A stretch of 64,000 nucleotides of DNA from Batillaria attramentaria (taxonomy: Eukaryota; Mollusca; Gastropoda; Batillariidae): assembly GCA_018292915.2 (NCBI GenBank), contig JACVVK020000018.1:1404001-1468000 (forward strand). Direction: 5' to 3'. Below, one piece after another: positions 12,001 to 22,552 of the stretch (the stretch's first letter is position 1; each line of letters starts with the position of its first letter). The notes below the pieces were generated by a model, which made no database searches, had not been told where the DNA came from, and was given only the letters and a program-made list of their open reading frames with translations. The translations under genes and the position numbers were made by a program.

Positions 12001-14399
12001 ATGTTGACTTTTTGTAGTTACATGTATTAAGCTTTTATGCACAGATTCATTTTAGCTATCAGTTTTCAAGAAGACAGTGTAGACTAATTCTGAATAAATG
12101 CATAGCATGTGAAATGACAGTTATCCAGTAGCGTGCAAATCGCTAAACATAAAACTAATGAATTCATGGATCGACACAAGCAGCTGGCCATTTGATCATT
12201 TGATTCAGTGATTATGTTTCCTTAGCATGCTCCAGCTGAACTTAAAGTGGAGTATAAGTTTTCACTGTACGTGTACATTGTAGGAATCAGAAAGGGCGTA
12301 CTGAGTTTGTTCATTGCAACTGGACAGTTGACCAAAGCTGTGTCTGTTTTACTGCAGTTTTAAAAACCCACTTTTTTCTTATTTCAGTGGGGAAGGAACT
12401 TTGACAGCTTTCAACATCCGTAGGAAAAGGATGGACCTTCAGTCAGAACTGTTTGATTCAGAGCTACTGAGTTTGGCAGCTGTGAAGGTAAGAACCATTA
12501 CTATTGGAAAATTGAGCGCAGACACTACGCTTCTTCGTTCTCTGTATCAGTGTATGTTTCACCATCTTAGGTGAGGGGTTGGGACAGCCAAAGGGCAGGA
12601 CGTTGGACTTTTAGTGCTTGGGTCATAAGTTCGAATCCTGGTTAGGAGCCAGATGTTTGTGCCGTTTTCTTTCCTGGTCGCCTTATCTTTCATATCACCC
12701 GTATGTGGTGGAAGAGGGCTTTAAACACCCACCCATCCAGCCACTGTCTTAGTTTCTTCCCTCAGCTTTCAACCAATATAATGATTTTGTGTCCGTCACT
12801 TTGTGTTGTGAGAGTGGCTGGAATGGAGGTGGCTTTTGGTGGGGTGTGGGGCGTTGAAGTCATAGAGAGATGTATGATTGTTTGCTGTAACTGTACGACC
12901 TCATTCATTTCTTCTCAAGGGAGAACAGCGTGTGGTGTGTGGTTCAGGGGACGGAACTCTCAACATTTTCCACTGGGGACAGTGGGGTAACATCAGTGAT
13001 CGTTTCCCTGGTCACCCCATGTCCATCGACTGCATCGTGCCCATAACAGAAGACATCGTCTGTACAGGTTCTATGGATGGCATGATCAGGCAAGTTTTAT
13101 ATTGCTTGAAAAAATAAATGAATAAACAGACATTGCCTGTGTTCAGATATGCTGCAAGTTTGTCTATTGTAAATACCACCAGTCATCAACAATTGCAGTT
13201 TAACACAATTTGAGCTACATAAGTTATGCAGACACTTATCCCATGCCCTTCAGTAGTCAGTTCATCTCCTCTCCAAATTAGAAACAGGAAAGTTTCCAGA
13301 TCTTATCTTAGCAAAACAAAAATACTACAAAAACGGTACAGGACTCCTACTCTTGTAAAGTTGTATTTAGTGGCTCAAACTGTTACTATGCAGGCATTGG
13401 AAGCAAACTGGAAGAACGGTGATACTTGTGTGCTGTACAAAATGGCCTGGAGTTGGTTTCTGATAGGTTTTGGCATTTCTGCACGCAGATTTTCTTTTCT
13501 AGTTTTTAAGTATGACAGGTCACTGTGGTGCTAACTCGTGGCCACAGGTAAATAATCAATACCCTGCATTTAACTTACTGGTCAAGGAAATATGCACTAA
13601 TAACCTATACAAAAAAATACTATCAGGGTCCACACAGGTCATGGAATCCTGGAAAAGTCATGGAATTTGGAAATAGCTTTTCCAGGCCTGGAAAGTCATG
13701 AAATTATGTCAAGAGTCATGAAAAGTCATGGAATTTTGGAATTTTATGGAGGGGAAGCCATTTTGAGCCCAACAGTGAAATGGTCAGCTTGGTGATTACT
13801 CACTGGACTGATCGCCAAAAATACCAACAAACTGCCTTCTCATAAGGCTTATGACTAACTCTGAACATTGGTCTTGCTGACTGCGATAACTTTGATAATC
13901 TCATAATTTCTACCCTCGTGTGTGTCAGTGTGAAAGAGTGCGAGGAAGTTGTCATGGAAAACAGGAGAGTTGGCCTCGAAAAGTCATGGAAAAGTCATGA
14001 ATTTTTGAGACTTAATCTGTATGTACCCTGTACTATATTTCATATGGTTATCACATTTGTTGCAGGGCAGTCAACATTCTTCCTAACAGATTCCTTGGGA
14101 TTGTGGGCGAGCATGAGGATTTTCCAATCGAGGGTTTAGCCCTCAGTCACGACAAACAGTACCTAGCGAGCTGCTCTCATGACCAACGGGTCAAGTTTTG
14201 GTTTGTCGGCGACGTCAAGAAGGAAAAGATTAACGTGTCCAAGAAAGCGAAACACTCTAACCAGACGAAGAGACTGGGAACTGCCGCCAAAAAGAGTGAT
14301 TTCTTTGCTGGATTGGCGGGGAATGAGACAGAGGAAAGAGACGATGATGGCAGTGACGATGATGATGACGACGATGACAGTGAAGAGGAATCAGACTGA
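9055..14399 (+). CDS. WDR55: WD repeat-containing protein 55 orthologue
   Basis: Nucleolar WD40 beta-propeller protein; in other animals WDR55 acts in rRNA processing and ribosome biogenesis. Eight exons: 9055-9081, 10413-10522, 11008-11193, 11466-11538, 11804-11910, 12388-12487, 12920-13089 and 14066-14399. They total 1107 nt with phases that match at every junction, giving 368 aa, close to the vertebrate protein (about 380). Family-typical segments are visible: CHPSQNLIASG, RALRFSPGGKRLYTAGKDK, TGDDDGVLKLWDMR, VVCGSGDGTLNIFHW, IDCIVPITEDIVCTGSMDG, AVNILPNR and SHDQRVKFW. A basic segment, a KKSDFFAGL motif and an acidic Asp/Glu tail follow. The seventh exon ends at a GC donor (CAG|GCAAGT), a rare GC-AG intron. 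A possible ATTAAA polyadenylation signal lies at 14454. The first exon is short (MASSGAASK) and is chosen by frame and by its strong donor. Confidence 0.93.
9498..9874. mobile_element. Putative MITE with CAGGGCTGAG terminal repeats
   Basis: CAGGGCTGAGCGGCTTTAGC at the left end is mirrored by an inverted copy ending CTCAGCCCTG on the right. Both ends carry a similar inner GGCTCC/GGAGCC-rich motif. There is no coding capacity. It lies in the first intron of WDR55. The CAGGG start resembles hAT-type elements, but I could not see a clear 8-bp target-site duplication. Confidence 0.55.
12571..12745 (+). mobile_element. tRNA-derived SINE in a WDR55 intron
   Basis: The B-box-like segment AAGTTCGAATCCTGG and the downstream body (TTTGTGCCGTTTTC, CTTTCATATCACCCGTATGTGG, then TTTAAACACCCACCCA) match the SINE family seen at 30858 and, inverted, at 4313, 38535 and 58505. 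It lies between the sixth (12487) and seventh (12920) exons. Confidence 0.75.
13625..14015. repeat. Dispersed-type repeat with GTCATGGAA motifs
   Basis: Several copies of (A)AGTCATGGAA lie in two clusters (about 13640-13740 and 13950-14000), with about 200 bp of other DNA between them, in the last intron of WDR55. The dense repetition of one short phrase marks it as repetitive; the family is not identified. Confidence 0.5.
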
Positions 14400-15210
14400 T
14401 GATTGAAAGAACAGTTCGTGTGTGTGTGTGTGCAAAAGAGAGAGATTGTGGAAATTAAAAGTGGATGTCATCTCTAACTCTGTGTGTTTTGCGTGTGTGT
14501 CAGGAGATCTCTTTCTGTGTGTGTGTGTGCGCGCTTGCTTGCTTAGAGAAATTTGATGGTCTATCTTACTGATCCAGAGTATTCTGAGATTTTCTATGGA
14601 ATTGAATTGCAACCGTTGAGCCTTCTCAGACCTGCCTTCGTTTCATTTTAATGATAGTCACCCACACGCTTTGCATCACTGATGACTGTGCAGCATTTGC
14701 ATACACTGAGCCCCTTGTATATTTATGTATAGCGTGTTTATTGTGTATTTATGTAGCGTGGACTAGGTGTGTGCTTTTGTTGGTCATATTCCAAGCATTT
14801 TTGCACTCACATGATGGCAACACGACCCAGGGCATGCACTGGGAAGGAAGTGTATCACTGGCACCTATGACAAAATTGAGTGAAGTGGCCAGCGTACATC
14901 AACACCCGAGATGGGTTCTTCACTGGATCCGTCATCAGTCCCCACCTCTCCATCCTCATCCCACACTCTCACGTGAAAGTGTCAAAGTCCGTGACTCAGA
15001 CACCACGTGATTTACCCTTTCAACCAATCACAGCGTGGTTCTCCATCTATTTCAGGTGGGTAGTACACGGTAAACGACTGGCATTCGAATTTGATTTTAG
15101 TCTGGAAACCTTGTGTATACTTTTTGTCCCAAAGAAACGAAAAGTAGCAATTTCGCAACCAAACAAACAGTGAGCAGGTGATTTGCTGATGAGAAGTGTT
15201 TGGGGTGAAA
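14400..15210. other. Intergenic: WDR55 3' region and C1q gene A upstream region
   Basis: The first part should be the WDR55 3' UTR, with GT-rich runs and an ATTAAA at 14454. The rest is single-copy-looking sequence leading to the ATG at 15211. No further gene is evident. Confidence 0.45.
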
Positions 15211-16698
15211 ATGAAGACAAGTTTCCGGGCCACTCTGCTTGTTGCTTCTATTGGTCTCATCCAAGGTAAAACGCTTCTGTTGTTCGTGGGATGTTTTGCC
15301 AGTTTGTTTGTTGTTGTTTGCTTTGTTGTTGTTTTGCTATTTGTTTTGTTGTTTGTTTGTTTTTGGTGTTTGTTGGTTTACGTGGTTGGTGAGTTTCAGT
15401 GTGATTATATTGTTGGTGTCATTTTCCGCCTCTTGTTATCACTGGCGTAGGAGGGGGCGGGCACAGGGGATGTTCGCCCCCAATCTTAGGGGGGGGGGGG
15501 GGGGGTGGGGGGCAAGAGTGTCTGTTAGATGTTGAAAACAAAACAGCACGTTGCTGTAAACGATGTAGCAATGTGCGTATATTGTGTAAATACTGTCATA
15601 AAATTTGGTTGACTATCTTGTAAAAGTTTGTATTTGAGAGGGGATCATCGGGTAGAACCCTGCTTGACTGAAATGGACTAGTTAAAATCGTCGGAGCCTC
15701 AACTCCCTCCCCCCCCCCCCCGGGTCACACCCATCCCCGTTGTTTGATTTTTCGAGCATCTGCCGGTTAGATCCCCATCCCCCACTTCACTTCGGACGTG
15801 ACTTGAAGTCCTACGTCTGTGCTGTGCATCTGCTGGACAGTGTAAAACTAAAAGTTAAAATTTCATTCCCGTCTGAATTGTCGACTAGTTAATGACTGGC
15901 TCAAAGCGCCACGAACTGAACCCAACATTCACGCCCACGTAAATCACGCGCATTCACTCACCAGCCAGACCGCGGTAACATTACAGTCACATTGTGCGAA
16001 GAGTCAGCTCAGCTATTATATAAGTGTCAGAATTTCGTATGTGCTTTTATTTGATGTTTCGTAGGGTGTTTCTGTTTGTTTGTTTGTTTGTTTGTTTGTT
16101 TGTTTGTTTGTTTGTTTGAATGCTGAACATTGCCAAAGCATTCCAAACATTCCTTCTCTGCTGAACAATTTTCAGTGGGAACAGTTGACGTTGATACTAG
16201 TAAGCTAGTCTTCACTGGAGTGACAGGGACCGACCGTGTAAACAGCAGACTGTCACCTGTGAAGTTCGACAACGTCCTGGCCAATCCTTCCAATCTTTAC
16301 AACAACGCGGATGGTAAAATCAAGATACCTGTCAATGGAGTCTACTATATTACCCTTGGGTAAAACTTTTATTGTAAAAATAAACTCGATCCCCTCTTTG
16401 TCTTCCCTGGACAAGAGTACATGCATGCATACTATTGACTCACTGGCCCTTTGTCTTAATATGGAGATAAAACGGACATACGTCCACAAAGAAATCTGGG
16501 AACCTTACAAAAGCATATCCACCTCGCCCCTCTCTGTGTGTGTGTGTGTGTGTGTGTGCATGTGTGTGTGTGTGTGTGTGTGTGCACGCGCGCGCATTAG
16601 TATGCACTCACGCACTTATTAATGCTGCGTTGGTGTAGTTCGCCCCCTTGTGTCATTTGCACCTGCTGTAAATGTACTGCGACCGTCTAGACAACATA

Positions 16699-18732
16699 CA
16701 GTCAAACCTGTGTAAGGCGGTCACCCAAGGGACTGGGTCAAACTGACCGCCTGAGACAGGTGGCCGGGTTATCCAGGAAGGCATGTCAACAGCTAGCACT
16801 GATGTCACCCAATGAATACTCTAGCGGCGCACGTGTTATGAGCTGACAACAGGGCTCGCCTAAAGCTCTCTATACGCTTGAAAATACATCAAATATCTCT
16901 GGTATGCATGAAATGCATGTGTTTATGTGTATATGTATCTTTTTAAGTACATGTACATTGTACATGTACATCGATTCGCCTTGTTCACTGTCACAGCCTT
17001 AGGGCCATATTCAGTACTAGTATTAAGTCATACAGAAGGAAACTGCCGCTCGACTGAGCATATTCGCTCACATGATAGGGCTAATTCTGCAGCCTCGGGA
17101 TTTTCTTACAGTACATTGTACATGCACACGTTTCAGTCCCGCGTTCTGCAAATGCTCCACCTCACTCTCTCTCTCTCTCTCTCTCTCTCGGACGACGGAC
17201 TTGCATTCAAACGGAGACAGACTCAAACTGATGCTTTTCATTTTTACAGTTAGGCGAAGTCGGTCTGCTTCAGTTTCAGTTTCATCTGGCATTGACAAAG
17301 ACGCTAAACGCACACATCAGTCTGACACTTAAAACGTGCACGCACGCACGCACACCACACACAGTGTTCTTTCGGCAAGAGAGTCAGGTGATCGACTGAC
17401 AATGCGACAAAGCAACAACAAGCATCTTGCTGACAGCGGATCAGTTCACGCACATTAACACGTCGTCGTCTCAATCGGTAGCAACGGAACCGACAAACAG
17501 GGTGACAACACCTTAACGTATTCGTACACCTTGGAAGTTGATCGGTTTACAAACACAAAGCTGACCGCTTCCTACAGACCTCGTACTGATTGCAAAGCAA
17601 TCAAAAGGACGCCGCTAACGGCCACCCCCTCGCCCCCACCAATCCCCCGGCTATTCACTCGGAGGGGGAGGCGCGTGTCAGTGAGCCCGCGGCGTGGCTA
17701 ATCCTGGCTTGTCAAGCAGTTAAGGCCGGTGCACACTAGCGTCGGTGCTACATCGCACGCATGCACGAGTGTAGCTCCTTGCGTGCTGCGCGCACAGTGA
17801 AGCTCTCACACGTGGAGTAACGACGCGCGCCGCGTCAGAGATCTCGCCACGAGTCAGTGCTTCTGAGTGTGCGATGGAATGCGAAATATTAGGGATCTGA
17901 AACGTATCATAAACTTCAGGCTGCTTGTTCGCAGTCTGAATAGAGACTGGTGATCGAGGCCACGATAACTTGATAGAATTTAGCTACAACAAACTCGGCT
18001 TTGCTGTAGAATGATATCGTAGACTGGGACGATGAGAGATCAGTGACAACCCGGCGGTTCACTTGTGTCTAGTTTTATTTACTCCATTTATGTATTTACC
18101 GTAGTGTGTCAGCGGAGAGTGACACAACAAAACGGCATACCCGTCGACTGTGATATGAATCGAGCTGAAAATTGTAGAGGTTTTCCTGTTCACGATACAG
18201 GTCGATGAGGCGAAACATTTCGTCTTCGCGCAATTCCGCCATCTTGGAAGAGGAGAGGATGGCGAGTCAGCCCTTGCTGGCTGGCTCTTCTGATTGGCTG
18301 AAGCCACGCTACACGCGCGCGTCAAGCGCGCCGAATAGAACAGTTCCTATCCTCGCGCGACAGAATTTTTCAATCGTGCTACGTCTGTCGCTTCGCGCTT
18401 CAAGGGGTTGCATACGTAGATGCGCGACAAAATTTGCTGCACGCGTGGCGCGACAATGTCGCATGACGCCAGTGTGCAAGTGACGAAGTCTGTCTTGTCA
18501 GTTGAGAACACAGCAGGGGCCCGAAGGCGGTCACTACACAACAAAGTGACTGCCTTGTACAGTGTGAAAGGTCGTTTGGGACTGCCAAAATAGGTGGCAC
18601 GACCGCGTTAGACAGTGGCCTGGTTATACAGTGCATAATTATATAGAGGGAAAACGCTCGGGGATCCTCTGGGGTGACCGAGTTGGACAGTGGCATGGCT
18701 TATACGGGTGACCGCCATGGCAGGTTTGACTG
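16699..18732. mobile_element. Non-autonomous pogo/Tigger-like DNA transposon, 2.0 kb
   Basis: The left end CAGTCAAACCTGTGTAAGGC and right end (reverse complement CAGTCAAACCTGCCATGGC) form inverted repeats that continue with GGCGGTCACCC on both sides. TA dinucleotides flank both ends (16697-16698 and 18733-18734), as expected for the TA target of Tc1/mariner/pogo transposition, and CAGTnnAACCT is typical of Tigger-like termini. No transposase ORF is present. It sits in the second intron of C1q gene A and carries a smaller nested element (17726-18482). Confidence 0.8.
17726..18482. mobile_element. Nested putative MITE inside the pogo-like element
   Basis: GGCCGGTGCACACTAGCGTC at the left is mirrored by GACGCCAGTGTGCAAGTGAC at the right. 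The interior is GC-rich with many GCGCG motifs, unlike the surrounding DNA. No ORF is convincing. Exact ends and target duplication are not determined. Confidence 0.5.
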
Positions 18733-18763
18733 TAGCCGGATCGCACCATTACCACAAAGGTAA

Positions 18764-18817
18764 CCCCAACCCTAAATCTAAACCTAACCGTAAACCTAAA
18801 CCTAACCCTAAACCGAT
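18764..18817. repeat. Short interstitial telomere-like repeat
   Basis: Degenerate tandem CCTAAA/CCCTAA hexamers, similar to the animal telomeric repeat TTAGGG on the other strand, occupy about 50 bp. They lie about 30 bp outside the right end of the pogo-like element. Confidence 0.75.
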
Positions 18818-19036
18818 CTAAGCAGGGGAACTCTACTAAATGAGCGTGGCTGTGTTGGTACAGTTCGCCCAATACGGCCCAGGGATGCAGACTATACTGA
18901 CTGAGCCTTATTAATGTGTATGTACTTGCATCACGAATTTTCACGTCATTTTTGTTAAGTTCAACCGCAGCGGTCACCCTTTCACAACAGTTACACATTT
19001 ACACACACATATTTCAGCTATTGATTGATACTTGTG

Positions 19037-19042
19037 TGTGCC

Positions 19043-19106
<64 letters not shown>
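19037..19106. repeat. (GT)n microsatellite
   Basis: A pure GT run ends about 25 bp before the splice acceptor of the C1q A exon starting at 19134. Confidence 0.95.
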
Positions 19107-19107
<1 letters not shown>

Positions 19108-20547
19108 TTATCCCCCCCTCCCCTCCACCACAGAGCCGAGCCTGAGGGGAGGGAAATGAATGGTCCCGGTATTTGGCTGTATCGTCATTCGTTTGATCCA
19201 TACACGACGGGTCTGACCGAGCTAGCAGCGTACGCTCAGCGAACTCCGTTCAGTCAGTAGGCACCTTTCGAGCTGCAGCGCGAGGATGTACTTTATGTGA
19301 CGACGCTCAGTACAGGGACACTGAAGAAGAATACACTGTGGTCAGTTTTCTACGTCGGACGCAAAGCAGCTGGTACGTCAGTGCAGAAAGTCTGTCTACA
19401 TGTGATTCACCACATCACTCACACGTAATGTGACCAACAACGCGCCATATGAGTCACGTGTCGGTCACCATTGACAACTGTTACGTCACGCGTAGTCAGT
19501 TGGCGTAGTTTGGCTTGTGTTCGCACTTTATACAATTTCTTTCTTTCTTTCTCTTAAACAAATAAACAGTAAAATAAATAGATAAATAAAGATGATGATG
19601 ATAATAATAATAATGATGATAATAACGACAATGATGATAATAACGACAATGATGATAATAACGACAATAATAACAACTATAATAATATAGGTGCATTCGA
19701 GATTATAATTGATATTACATAGGCCCTTTATGTTAATCAAAAGCCTCATGCACCGGCCGTAAATATACATCACAATCACGTTCGGGAGTTTAGAATTGTA
19801 TTTATCTTAACATTTTGTGCGCTGGACATTTCCACAGAAGAGAGGGAGGAAGCCGGAGTATCCGAAAAGAAACCCCGACGGTCGGCCCGAATGGACGGTG
19901 CCACATACTTCAGCTGGAAAATTCGTTGCCTCAAGTAGGGCTAGAACCCCAAACCTCTCACACTGGTGGCAGGATACCTTTACTCCACTTTCTTTTTTCG
20001 GTGGCTGGAGGGGGGGGGGGGGATGAAATGAAATAGCCAAGAAGAGAGATAAACAAAACGCCACTAGCACTAGCAGCCGAATACTTCATTCAAAACTGAA
20101 CTGTGTCACTTGACAGAATGTCATCCCAGTCATTGTCAGCGTCATCCTTTTATTTCAGCTTTTGCAGGCGGTGTGTCGATTGCATTAATTACAACAGCGG
20201 CTACCAGATTATCCTTCGATGACAAAATCACACAGACTGCAAATTTGGAAGGCAACGTGGACTACAGTCTCTTCAAGATCCCAGTGGAGGGACTGTATTT
20301 GGTCCATATCGGGTATGATATGAAAGTCAAAATTGCACCCTTTTAATTCAAACATAGAAGTTAATTTTGGGGACAGATAATTCTAAGTGGTCGACTTGCG
20401 GCATGTCAATTTCATCCTTGACAGATCAATATATATATATATTGATCTGTATATATATATAGAGAGAGAGAGAGAGGGAGGGGGGAGATGTTTTATTAAT
20501 GAGGCGCCCCTGATTACAGAAAATACACCACACGAGTTGGTGCTGAC

Positions 20548-21593
20548 TGTAAAGAAATTCTGTGAGTCATTTTTATCGAGAGCCTATGCTCTGTGTCAAA
20601 CGTAGGCCTTACTATCACGCACCTGTGACTGACAAGCCGAGTCGCTACCCGAAACAGAGGTTTCACGGGCACCCCTACTCGCGCTATGGAATTCTATTGT
20701 TGTACGCGGTGACGCGCGAACAGGTGAACTTGTATTCGGGTGAGCTCGTTCACTAGACGAACAAATTTGTATCATTTCTGAGACGACTGACGAAGCGAGA
20801 GGTCGACCGTTTATCCGACTCCAGCACTGTCGAGGGCCGTCCGAGTTCAGATATCGAGGCCTGTGTTGTTGTTACAGCTATAACTGCTGTGGAGCTGTTG
20901 CTGCTGTTGTAGCTGTGTAGTCATCCCGGACCGAGAACCGAGGTAACTATAGTTAAATATCGCGATCGGAAATTATCGTATATCGAATATCGACCCGAAT
21001 AGCCAGTCAGTTGGTAGAGTAGGTTTTTAGTTCGACGTTCAAATTGCGATGTTTCAGATGACGTGCGGTATGGTGTGGGGTAGTGGGCAGTTGCGATGGG
21101 TGTCCCCTCTAAACCGTGGCCCGGTGAGCAGATACCGTCCCCTCGCCCCTGAGTCTACCTGCCTAGTCTAAGGAGGTTGTGATCTCCCAACACCGTAGTG
21201 ATCGGCCAAGATCGATTCCTGGTGTTTTGTGACGTTGTGCTGTGGAGTTGCAGTAACGGATCGTCCCTCAGACTTCACCTCTCACCGAGGGTTTGTCATC
21301 ATTTCAGTATGATCAAATGATCCATCGTCTCCATGTCAGTTTACATGTACTGTAACCGTACCATGTGTCATGTCAGCCTTGTTCATATGTGTTTACATTG
21401 ATTATTTGTCTAATGGTCTACTTGTCTCTGTTTCAATCTGATTGTGTGTTTGTCGCTGTTTCAATGTAATAAATACTGCCATGGGACTAAAGTTCGAAAG
21501 GGTTTGTTGTGGGAGTCAGACATATCATTACAATACTTTCTGACTGTCTATCTAACTTTAGCCAGACAGAAATATAAAACCCGTTTCGTTACA
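20548..21593 (+). repeat. 5' LTR of the Ty3-type element
   Basis: TGT...ACA-bounded direct repeat of 1046 bp. An AATAAA motif occurs at about 21468. A putative primer-binding site begins with TGGTGACCCC at 21595, one base after the LTR; the matching tRNA was not identified. Confidence 0.95.
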
Positions 21594-22552
21594 GTGGTGA
21601 CCCCTAGGCTTGGTACTATCAAGTTGTATCAGTCAGTACAAGCCGTTAAGTTCAAATGCTGCCTTCTGTCGTAGCGTAGAGCAGTGATCCATAGTGATTA
21701 CTTTCAGTTCCTTACTGATCGATTGGGTCAGTTGAAGGCAAACCAAACCAGATTTTATACTTGTGTTTGTGTGTAGTTTTTAGGGTGGGGATTTTTTTTC
21801 TTTCGTTTTGGGTGTGTGTTATACCCTTCTCCGATTTCAAGGGGCGCAGTCACTGAGTGTTGTTTCTGATAGCGCAAGGATTTAGTTCACTTTTTCTTTC
21901 TTTGGTCGTATCGTATTGTGAGTGAATGTAGTTAATGAAGTAGTAACCAGAAAGAACTGTAGTAAGCTGTGTGTGTCAGCAACACTTCTATGCTAAAGCT
22001 CTTTGCTCCCGTTCCTATTTCATCGGTACTATGCCATCGTTAGGACTTGTCTAGTCCCACGGCAGTGTCAGAAAAACAAGAAGTAGGGTAGGGTGGTGTT
22101 TACGTGTTTACGTGATTTGTTGTGTCTTGCACGTTGTTCTTAATTAGTACTATAGTTTCTGTTCTTCGTAATTTATTCTTCGGAACATGCATACTCTCTG
22201 AAGTGATAGCAACTTTCTAGAATTCCTTTTTTTTGTAATTAGTAGTGATAGTACATCTGTGCTATTGAGCAAAGTATCTTTACTGCAGTTTACTACTGAA
22301 TATTTTTACGTAGTTCCACTCATTTATTTATACGTTGTTATTTTTACTTTATCCTTGTCTTCATTCATTGTCATTCATGTGATTCTTTTGAAGTAAGTTC
22401 ATTAGTGCGTGTTCAGATCACGTCAAGTGTCAACGGGCATACTGATTATCAGCTCGTTCATACCATCTTACCTGTTGTATTTTCAGTCGTCAACTTGTTG
22501 ATTTGTGACATTGATTATTTCGTCATTGTTGTAGGAGAATACTGCTAGCAAA
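21594..22552 (+). other. Untranslated leader of the Ty3-type element
   Basis: About 960 bp between the LTR and the gag ATG. Apart from the primer-binding site at its start it has no long ORF; it presumably holds packaging and dimerisation signals, which I cannot recognise. Confidence 0.6.

Noticed and set aside
20513..20547. Possible C1q exon interrupted by the Ty3 element (ELVLT-like peptide, continuing after 28800)
   Set aside because: The acceptor-like TTACAG and short peptide are suggestive, but gene B has no such exon, and exons 20159-20312 and 29124-29397 already join in phase to complete the domain. The element is more simply intronic.
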